Shown here piece by piece: positions 1-5,162 of a stretch of DNA of 6,782 nucleotides. Positions within the stretch are counted from its first letter, which is position 1; the number at the start of each line of letters is the position of its first letter. The notes below the pieces were generated by a model. It worked only from the letters and a program-made list of their open reading frames with translations, was not told the DNA's origin and did not search any database. Source of the DNA: Bacillota bacterium (GTDB lineage Bacteria; Bacillota; Dethiobacteria; DTU022; UBA8154); contig DLUO01000049.1 in assembly GCA_003444595.1 (NCBI GenBank), forward strand, positions 1 through 6,782, read 5' to 3'. The position numbers and the translations under genes were made by a program.

Positions 1-1563
1 GCCATTTTTGCTTCCGGTCAAAACCTGCTTGTCCGCGTTGTAGGTATAGGTCAGGGTTTGATTCAGGCTGACATTTTTGATTTGGCTGAGGTTATTATCG
101 CTATCATAAGTGAATTCATACTCCCTGTTTCCGGCGTCAATAATCTGATTGATGAACCCATTTTCGTTGTAACTCAAAGTTACTACGGTATTAGAGATAG
201 GGTCGGTGATGGAAGTTAATTGGTCATCAGTATAACTAAGCTGTAACTGCTGCCCGATTCTGTTTGTTTTCGCCACTAAGCGGCCTTGCGCGTCAAATTC
301 GTATTTCTCCTGATTAGGCTTTACTAATGTATAGGTGCCGTTAGAATTCTTCAAAAGTTTATCGCAAGCCACCGTGGCGTTATATGAAGTAAAATTAGCC
401 CCGTCCGTAGAGAAGAACCGGTTATAGTTGTTGGCGTTCCAATAGACATTAATGCTGCGGTCGGTAACAAACTCCAGCCTTGCGCCAAAATCATGGCTCC
501 AACCGTTGCCCAAGGGCCCTTCATCCGTGAGGAGGGAGTTATACCGGAGATTGAAATCGTACGAATAGGCTCCGTTTACCTGAAAAATGGGCAGGGTAAT
601 AACATGCGCTCCGGATGCGGTATTAACCGGGTCCGCATGCATATAATTGTTTCTGATGTATTCATCAGAAAACTGTTTGACATATTCTTGTGCTTCTTTA
701 CCGGTCATCTTTAACTTTCCCATATAGTCAAAGATTGCCAAAAACGCCCGCACTACATCTTCTACTGAATTAGCAAATTCAAAGATTCCCCCTGATGGTT
801 CACTTAACTTTTTTAATAAGGATGCATTAATACCGCCGAATCCGATACTGTTGATCATGATGTCGGCTACCTCTGCTCTTTGATTGAGGGCGTCTATACT
901 TGAAGAAGACATGCTGTCGTCTCCATCCGTTAAAAGGATAATCACTTTTTGGGCATCAGTACGCCCGTTTTGCTCGAGAATCGCCAGCGCCGTATCTAAA
1001 CCGTTATATATACTGGTACCTCCCGAGTTCCCCACCCGCCTGGCAGCAGCCTCAAGAGCACCAATGTTACTAGTTAGATTCTGTAAGATTCGTGTGCTTG
1101 AATCAAATTCCGCAATAGCTCCACGGTCGTTAGCCTCAAGCAAATTTACGCATTCAACCGTGCCCTGAATTCGGTAATTATCCGGATCATTCCAAATCAT
1201 ACTGCCGGAACGATCTAACAAAAAGACAATGTCAAACTTTTTGTCATCACTACTTAATGTCCTTAATGCAAAAGACTCGATAAAAGGCTCTACTTCCGAT
1301 ATCTCAAAGACTTTTCCATCATCGTATTCAGCCACTTGCTCTGAATCATCCAACATCGTGGTATCTTCATTAAGGCTAGCTTCCTCCGAACACTCTTCAA
1401 TTAATCCGGTGGATTCCGCAGATTCAGCCGATTCGTCTAAGGTTGCTAACTGATCTTGTCCCATTTCCTCTGCCCATGCCACATTAGCCGGTAAGAGCGA
1501 TCCAAGCATAAAGGTGAATAATAAAATAAGTGAAATAATTCTTCTTATTCCTTGTTTCTTCAA
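1..1563 (-). CDS. Secreted VWA-domain / RHS (YD-repeat) surface protein, 3' end cut off by window
   Basis: 521 codons are open from a TTG at 1563 to the window edge, so the C-terminus is missing. TTG is chosen because GGGGAGG lies 8 nt upstream and a signal peptide follows at once: KKQGIRR, a hydrophobic stretch at about residues 9-24, and a likely cut after VAWA (31). Residues 32-95 form a strongly acidic linker. A von Willebrand A domain covers about 109-285 with a full MIDAS set: D117-R-S119-G-S121, T183 and D213 in LLTDGDD. Residues 311-365 (DPVNTASGAH, then GPLGNGWSHDFG) match the DUF6531-type start of RHS proteins, and YD repeats run from about 418 (YEFDAQGRLVAKTNRIGQQ) to the edge. VWA MIDAS domains bind ligands through a metal ion; RHS proteins form a shell that often carries a C-terminal toxin. 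Whether a toxin, anchor or more repeats follow cannot be seen. The gene is the second of an apparent operon with the LamG gene. Domain calls are strong; the biological role (adhesion or contact toxin) is inference. Confidence 0.88.
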   Translation of the reverse strand, partial: MKKQGIRRIISLILLFTFMLGSLLPANVAWAEEMGQDQLATLDESAESAESTGLIEECSEEASLNEDTTMLDDSEQVAEYDDGKVFEISEVEPFIESFALRTLSSDDKKFDIVFLLDRSGSMIWNDPDNYRIQGTVECVNLLEANDRGAIAEFDSSTRILQNLTSNIGALEAAARRVGNSGGTSIYNGLDTALAILEQNGRTDAQKVIILLTDGDDSMSSSSIDALNQRAEVADIMINSIGFGGINASLLKKLSEPSGGIFEFANSVEDVVRAFLAIFDYMGKLKMTGKEAQEYVKQFSDEYIRNNYMHADPVNTASGAHVITLPIFQVNGAYSYDFNLRYNSLLTDEGPLGNGWSHDFGARLEFVTDRSINVYWNANNYNRFFSTDGANFTSYNATVACDKLLKNSNGTYTLVKPNQEKYEFDAQGRLVAKTNRIGQQLQLSYTDDQLTSITDPISNTVVTLSYNENGFINQIIDAGNREYEFTYDSDNNLSQIKNVSLNQTLTYTYNADKQVLTGSKNG

Positions 1564-1571
1564 TTCTCTTT

Positions 1572-1578
1572 CCTCCCC
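1572..1578 (-). promoter_or_regulatory. Ribosome binding site of the VWA/RHS gene
   Basis: On the minus strand GGGGAGG is followed by 8 nt and TTG. It decides the start of the VWA/RHS gene, for which no ATG is well placed. Its first G is the last base of the TAG stop of the upstream LamG gene, so ribosomes ending the first gene arrive directly on the second start. Translational coupling is a reasonable inference. Confidence 0.75.
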
Positions 1579-3356
1579 TACTCAACTACTTCTACACTAG
1601 TTAAATTCCCGCCCAGATCATACTGGTACTGAATTTTTTGCCCACTAGGAAGCAAAACCTCAGTAAGTCTGTTCAATTCATCATAAGTATACTGTTGCAC
1701 TAGAGGGGAAGGGGGCACTTGTGCAGCCTCATAATTGTGCAGTATTTCTGCTGCTGAGAGCGCTGCATTATATATGCTTACCTCATCGATCATCCCTTTA
1801 AAGTATGCTCCCGGTTCTCCACCAATCCGCAAAGGCTCGGCATGATAATTGATTTGTCCGCTGATCGCGATGCTATTTACTTCTACGCCATTAATATAGA
1901 GCCGCATACGGGTGCCGTCATAGGTCCCAACAACATATGTCCATTCGCCCAACGGTAAAGTGTTCGCAGGTGCATATACGGTTCGCGCTATACTCCCCAT
2001 CTTAATGGAAAAAGCGATATTATTCTTATCTCCTTGGAAAAAGCTATAGTCGGTATTGCCGCCTTGTGACTTGCTTATTATCTTGCGCCACTGCATATTG
2101 TTCTCAGGGTTAATCCATGCCTCAACTGTGAGCGTATTTCTTGGGCTTAGCATTTCCTGATGAGGTATTTCCACACAGCCATTTGCATTAAAAAGTAAGG
2201 CATTGCCTACCTTTCCGGCCGTCCAGACAGGACCATTGATTGAACCATTATTGCCGTTGCCGCTGGCATCAGTTGCAATAGTCCCTTCTCCCTCATTAAA
2301 TTGCCACCGCCCAAGTAACGGTGCAGTACTCCTGTTGAGAACTGAAAGATCACTGAAATTTGCCAATATGCCCCCATCGACTGCCTTTACATTACCTGCC
2401 GAATAAGCCACCTTTATATCCGTATCAACAGCAAGTATGGGTTGACACATAGTCAATCCTAGCACTGCCTTATTACTTTCCAGTGTCACTTCTTTGATCG
2501 CCCTTTGCACTCCATTAACCGTGACAGCAAAACCGGCTGGTGCCGCAGGTGGACTAGCCATTTCTTTATCAAAAGTAATCAAGATCTTCCCGTCCGTTGT
2601 CGTTTCTGCCTCCAGCACCATCGGTGCAGGTGCATAGTTGGCTTCTTCATAACGGTTGCGAATTTCGGCTGCACTAAGGGCCGTATTATACACCCTTACC
2701 TCGTCTATTTGCCCTTGAAAATATGCGCCCGCTTCTCCCCCTATCCTTAGAGGCTCAGCATGGCAATTAATTTGTCCGCTGATAGCAATGCTGTTTACCT
2801 GAACACCGTTGATATATAGCCGCATGCGGGTGCCATCATAGGTACCAACCACATGGGTCCATTCCCCAAGCGGTAAAGAGTTTGCAGACCCGTACACGGT
2901 GCGCGCTACACTCCCCATCTTGATGGAAAAGGCGATATTGCTTTTATCCCCCTGGAAAAAACTATAGTCCGTATTTCCCCCCAGGGATTTGCTGATAATC
3001 TTCCGCCACTGCATATTACTGGCGGGGTTAATCCACGCCTCTACGGTTATCGCATTTCTTGGATTCAAAACCGCATTATGTGGTATTTGCACATAACTAT
3101 TTCCGTTAAATTGCAGGGCATTTCCAATCTTCCCCGTAACCCAGACAGGTTCAACAATAGTCCCATTATTTTCTTTACCGCTTGTATCAGTAGCGACTGT
3201 TCCTTCCCCTTCTTCGAATTGCCAAAAACCAACCAAATTTGTCTCGTTACCAAAACTAATTGTAGGCTTTAAGGTTACCAAAGACACCATTAAAACCATT
3301 ATACCTATAGCAAGCATTATCTTGCTTCTAATCTTAATTTTCGTTACATCCACCAA
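1578..3356 (-). CDS. Secreted protein with two LamG domains, an Ig-like/SWM domain and a terminal YD repeat
   Basis: The 592 residues start at TTG 3356 (AAGGAG, 7 nt upstream); GTG at 3353 in the same frame is an alternative. The signal peptide has IKIRSK, then a hydrophobic core at about 14-28, and a cut near 36. LamG/concanavalin-A-like domain 1 covers about 41-238, with the family signatures VGFWQFEEGEGT, ITVEAWINP, GEWTHVVGTYDG and IDEVRVYN. Residues 244-340 resemble the SWM/Ig-like repeat found in large secreted proteins (ITFDKEM, then AVDGGILANFSDLSV). LamG domain 2 spans about 347-544 and repeats domain 1 without gaps at an offset of 306 residues. After a proline-rich hinge, one RHS/YD repeat (YTYDELNRLTEVLLPSG, then YQYDLGGNLTSV) ends the protein at a TAG. 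LamG domains usually bind glycans or proteins outside the cell. No LPXTG, SLH or membrane anchor is visible, so it may be released or held by its neighbour. It is the first gene of a probable two-gene operon. The substrate is unknown. Confidence 0.9.
   Translation of the reverse strand: MVDVTKIKIRSKIMLAIGIMVLMVSLVTLKPTISFGNETNLVGFWQFEEGEGTVATDTSGKENNGTIVEPVWVTGKIGNALQFNGNSYVQIPHNAVLNPRNAITVEAWINPASNMQWRKIISKSLGGNTDYSFFQGDKSNIAFSIKMGSVARTVYGSANSLPLGEWTHVVGTYDGTRMRLYINGVQVNSIAISGQINCHAEPLRIGGEAGAYFQGQIDEVRVYNTALSAAEIRNRYEEANYAPAPMVLEAETTTDGKILITFDKEMASPPAAPAGFAVTVNGVQRAIKEVTLESNKAVLGLTMCQPILAVDTDIKVAYSAGNVKAVDGGILANFSDLSVLNRSTAPLLGRWQFNEGEGTIATDASGNGNNGSINGPVWTAGKVGNALLFNANGCVEIPHQEMLSPRNTLTVEAWINPENNMQWRKIISKSQGGNTDYSFFQGDKNNIAFSIKMGSIARTVYAPANTLPLGEWTYVVGTYDGTRMRLYINGVEVNSIAISGQINYHAEPLRIGGEPGAYFKGMIDEVSIYNAALSAAEILHNYEAAQVPPSPLVQQYTYDELNRLTEVLLPSGQKIQYQYDLGGNLTSVEVVE
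1725..2318 (-). repeat. LamG-coding repeat, copy 2
   Basis: This encodes residues about 347-544 of the LamG protein. It aligns without any gap to the copy at 2643-3236, with a period of 918 bp. By hand count about 153 of 198 residues are identical. The middle (from MQWRKIISKS to AEPLRIGG) is nearly unchanged, while the two ends have diverged. This indicates an internal gene duplication followed by drift or partial homogenisation. Confidence 0.85.
2643..3236 (-). repeat. LamG-coding repeat, copy 1
   Basis: This encodes residues about 41-238 of the LamG protein, the partner of the copy at 1725-2318. The shared blocks include NTDYSFFQGDK, TYDGTRMRLYINGV and NSIAISGQIN. Differences cluster at the first 60 residues and the last 15. 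The copies are in the same orientation, so recombination between them could delete one LamG domain together with the Ig-like domain. Confidence 0.85.
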
Positions 3357-3544
3357 ATTTTCACTCCTTCCATTTTTCTAACAGTACTTTTTTTCTAATA
3401 GTCAATAATCGTTAGTTATTTTTCGATATTTCCCTTTAGTCATCACCTCCTATGGGCTATTTTAGGGCAATAGTATTAATCAGTAAATATTAGGTTCCGC
3501 ATATGTGGAGAGATAATTTCCTTGCATATTTTCCCATATTACCC
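3357..3544 (-). other. Long 5' leader of the LamG-VWA/RHS operon
   Basis: If the promoter at 3551-3579 is real, transcription begins near 3544 and leaves an untranslated leader of about 190 nt, long enough for cis-regulation. It holds a near-perfect Shine-Dalgarno sequence, AGGAGGTGATG (3441-3451), with no properly spaced start. An ATG at 3443, only 2 nt after AGGAGG, opens a 13-codon frame ending in TGA at 3402. Short possible stems (ATATG/CATAT, CTATT/AATAG) are also present. I could not match the leader to a riboswitch class that I know. No gene is called here. Confidence 0.4.
3364..3369 (-). promoter_or_regulatory. Ribosome binding site of the LamG gene
   Basis: AAGGAG lies 7 nt before TTG 3356 and 10 nt before GTG 3353 on the minus strand. 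The spacing slightly favours TTG; the two choices differ by one residue ahead of the signal peptide. Confidence 0.7.
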
Positions 3545-3550
3545 TGTATT

Positions 3551-3579
3551 ATTATATTTATTTTGGACCCAAATTTCAA
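3551..3579 (-). promoter_or_regulatory. Sigma-A type promoter for the LamG-VWA/RHS operon
   Basis: On the minus strand TTGAAA (3574-3579) and TATAAT (3551-3556) are separated by exactly 17 nt. That is one mismatch from consensus in the -35 box, a perfect -10 box and the optimal spacing. It points toward the LamG gene, whose start is about 190 nt beyond the expected start of transcription. The surroundings are AT-rich, so a chance match is possible, but the fit is unusually good. Confidence 0.65.
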
Positions 3580-3637
3580 CACAATTAGTATGATTATTTC
3601 TTTTTTTCTTCATTTGACAGCTCTCTTACAAAGTAAT

Positions 3638-3691
3638 TGCCGTGACCTACAGGACCCTTGTGGAAAAACCACCAGTCTGCTAGCCACGGCA
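3638..3691. repeat. GC-rich nested inverted repeat (hairpin) in AT-rich spacer
   Basis: The outer arms TGCCGTG (3638-3644) and CACGGCA (3685-3691) pair perfectly over 7 bp. Inside, CTA/TAG, CA/TG, GAC/GTC and finally GTGG/CCAC can pair in register around an AAAAA loop, with small bulges. The whole 54 nt therefore folds as one imperfect stem. No T-run follows on either strand, so it is not a classic intrinsic terminator. It sits between the truncated lyase-like gene and the operon promoter. It could be a small mobile palindrome, a structured RNA or a regulator site. Confidence 0.5.
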
Positions 3692-3741
3692 CTTATTATT
3701 AATACTAGTTATCGTTCTAAATACCGGATAATTTTTTGGTC

Positions 3742-3942
3742 TTACTTTACAACCACCTTCATGGATTTCCAGGGCTCTTGTGCCGCGCGTTTCCGCAATT
3801 CAGGATATTCTGACTCCTTCACCAGTAAAAAGGGATGGGTCGGTACGGCCGCCTTTGTTACCTTGGCCGGATATAGCTTTACCCCCATCGTCCCGAAAAT
3901 AAAAAGAGCTAAGATTAATAAGCTCAGCTTCCTCTTCATCAT
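3742..3942 (-). pseudogene. Truncated secreted heparinase/alginate-lyase-like N-terminus
   Basis: 66 residues are encoded from ATG 3942, with ATG 3939 as an equal alternative; AAGGAG at 3948-3953 lies 5 or 8 nt upstream. The N-terminus is a clear signal peptide (MKRK, then a hydrophobic core LSLLILALFIFGTMG). After the likely cleavage region near KAA (30-32), THPFLLVKESEYPELRKRAA and then EPWKSMK follow the pattern seen at the start of the alpha-toroid domain of heparinase II/III and alginate lyase family enzymes (HPxLL, ELRxRA, PW). Those proteins normally continue for several hundred residues. Here a TAA stops it at 3742, and the next 150 bp do not continue the fold in any frame I read. No catalytic residues remain. 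I read it as the remnant left after a deletion or rearrangement; a genuine small secreted peptide is less likely. Confidence 0.6.
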
Positions 3943-3983
3943 GGTCACTCCTTCGTTTCTTGTTTAACCCCCAACGCCAAAAA

Positions 3984-4022
3984 TTTCACTCCACGAAGTT
4001 TCACTCCACGAAGTTTCACTCC
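3984..4022. repeat. 15-bp tandem repeat, about 2.6 copies
   Basis: The unit TTTCACTCCACGAAG (plus strand) occurs at 3984-3998 and 3999-4013 exactly, and its first nine bases recur at 4014-4022. The last partial copy contains the TGA stop codon of the DUF951 gene, so the array appears to have grown by slippage from the end of that gene. On the minus strand each copy reads GTGGAGTGAAACTTC or close to it, which recreates a GGAGTGA motif like the ribosome binding sites of the two secreted-protein genes nearby. Confidence 0.85.
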
Positions 4023-4219
4023 GCCGATCCTGTCTCTCCCTGCTTTATGACCTTTTTTACTGCCTTTTCAAAGGAGGGACGGTCGAGCCAGACCTGGCGC
4101 TTGCATTCTAAGCACTTTATCCGAAAGTCCATCCCGGTGCGCATAATTTCCCATTCATCATTTCCACAGGGATGTTTTTTTCTCATCTTCACGATATCCC
4201 CTACGTTATATTGGCCCAT
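4016..4219 (-). CDS. DUF951 family small zinc-ribbon-like protein
   Basis: 67 residues are encoded from ATG 4219. The in-frame TTG at 4225 is rejected because it sits only about 4 nt from the GGAAGG motif, whereas the ATG has about 10 nt. The start YNVGDIVKMRKKHPCGNDEW and the later GMDFRIKCLECKRQVWLDR are the hallmarks of DUF951 (B. subtilis YyzM-like). C18 in HPCG plus C36 and C39 in CLEC could bind a metal. The usual family length is 60-70 residues, so the gene is complete. The molecular function of the family is not known to me; it is probably cytosolic. It starts 29 nt after the stop of the MscS-type gene, same strand, so the two were likely cotranscribed. From memory, MscS-DUF951 pairs occur near rpsF/ychF in many Firmicutes; that continuation is absent here. 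Confidence 0.88.
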   Translation of the reverse strand: MGQYNVGDIVKMRKKHPCGNDEWEIMRTGMDFRIKCLECKRQVWLDRPSFEKAVKKVIKQGETGSAE

Positions 4220-4248
4220 GCACAAACCACCTTCCCAGCCTTAAATAT

Positions 4249-5098
4249 TCAAACATCTTTTCGAATGACAACCTGGTGAGGATAAGGAATTTCGATCCCT
4301 TCCCGCTCGAAGGTATCCTTGATCCTCTTCCGTAATTCCATTTCAATCCCCCAGTGCTCCATGGGAATTGTTTTTGCCACAATTCTAATGACCACTTCAG
4401 ACTGACCCAAAGCAGTTATCCCGACGACTTTGGGCTCGGTCGTAATTATGGTCTGGTAATCATCATTAACCGATTTGCATACCCCCTCTAACACCTTCAA
4501 CACCCGGTCAATATTTTCTTTATAACTAACCCTTACTTCAACTAAAGCCCGCATACTGCCTCTATGGAAGTTTGTCACCATGGTAATATTGCCATTAGGA
4601 ATAATATGCAGCTTCCCGTCCCAATCCCGAAGCTTGGTAATCCGTAAGCCCACTTCCTCAACAACGCCGGCTACACCCTGGGTCTCCACATACTCCCCTA
4701 CGGAAAATTGATCCTCGAAAAGAATAAAAAAACCTGTGATAATATCCTTGACCAGATTTTGGGCGCCGAACCCCACCGCTAAACCTAAAATCCCTGCGGC
4801 AGAAAGGACGGCCATGATCGGTATTCCTATTCCATCTAAAATCGTAATAGTGGCAATAAAAAAAGAATACATACCTTATGACACTATGTAAGAGCTTTTG
4901 CAAGGTATTTGTTCTGCGGTGGTCTTCTTCACGTTTATATTTTAATTGAAAAGAACGGTTAATCAATAAATCGGTAGCATAGATGGCAATACGGGTGACA
5001 ATTAAAACAAGAAGAATCAAGAAACCCTTCTCCACCCAGACCTCCAATTTTTCCATTGTAAAAAAATTAGAGAGGTTCTCCAATAATTGCTGCCACAT
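4249..5098 (-). pseudogene. MscS-type small mechanosensitive channel, frameshifted
   Basis: From ATG 5098 the frame encodes MWQQLLENLSNFF, a first membrane helix (about 24-44, FLILLVLIVTRIAIYATDLL) and the start of a second, up to about residue 80. At the run of seven A (4858-4864; T on the coding strand) the frame must shift by one base. The other frame then continues with IATITILDGIGIPIMAVLS, the conserved pore helix (AAGILGLAVGFGAQNLVKDI), the beta-domain (DWDGKLHIIPNGNI) and a C-terminal domain ending in IRKDV at TGA 4249. Joined, the protein is about 282 residues, the normal size of small YkuT-like MscS channels that release solutes on hypo-osmotic shock. With six instead of seven bases it would be intact. 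Unshifted, translation runs through nonsense to about 4658. Upstream, only 35 bp separate the start from an IS end, so the native promoter is probably gone. A sequencing error or slippage-based decoding is the alternative to a true pseudogene. Confidence 0.85.
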
Positions 5099-5133
5099 TT
5101 TACGCTTCTTCCCTCATTTCACGTTTCTTTTCC

Positions 5134-5146
5134 CCTGACTTGACCG
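5134..5146 (+). repeat. Left terminal inverted repeat of the IS
   Basis: CCTGACTTGACCG is identical to the reverse complement of 6770-6782. Two further C precede it (5132-5133) and might belong to the repeat; the right-hand counterpart would lie beyond the window. Confidence 0.88.
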
Positions 5147-5149
5147 AAA

Positions 5150-5162
5150 AGGTAACCACATT
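5150..5162 (+). repeat. Subterminal 13-bp direct repeat, left copy
   Basis: AGGTAACCACATT occurs here, overlapping the transposase stop codon (TAA at 5161-5163), and again in the same orientation at 6684-6696. It contains the near-palindrome GGTNACC. It may be a transposase binding site; the direct rather than inverted arrangement is odd. Confidence 0.7.

Noticed and set aside
493..1453. Several plus-strand frames of 70-95 residues opposite the VWA/RHS gene
   Set aside because: They are antisense to a continuous 521-codon frame with clear domains and have no starts with ribosome binding sites or recognisable products.
3402..3443. 13-codon reading frame in the operon leader
   Set aside because: AGGAGG is only 2 nt from the ATG, too close for efficient initiation, and the peptide shows no known attenuation pattern; kept only as a remark in the leader entry.
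3614..3642. Plus-strand TTGACA as a possible -35 box
   Set aside because: At 17 nt spacing the sequence is TTGCCG, not a -10 box, and no plus-strand gene follows.
3638..3691. Hairpin as an intrinsic terminator
   Set aside because: No run of T follows the stem on either strand.
3503..3967. Plus-strand 154-residue open frame
   Set aside because: It lies opposite the lyase-like stub and the spacer, has no ribosome binding site, and its protein looks like random hydrophobic and serine-rich sequence with no family pattern.
3984..4022. CRISPR-like array
   Set aside because: The units are directly adjacent 15-mers without spacers, so this is a simple tandem repeat.
3960..4244. Plus-strand 94-residue open frame over the tandem repeat
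   Set aside because: It is antisense to the well-supported DUF951 gene; its TKFHS repeats only reflect the 15-bp DNA repeat.
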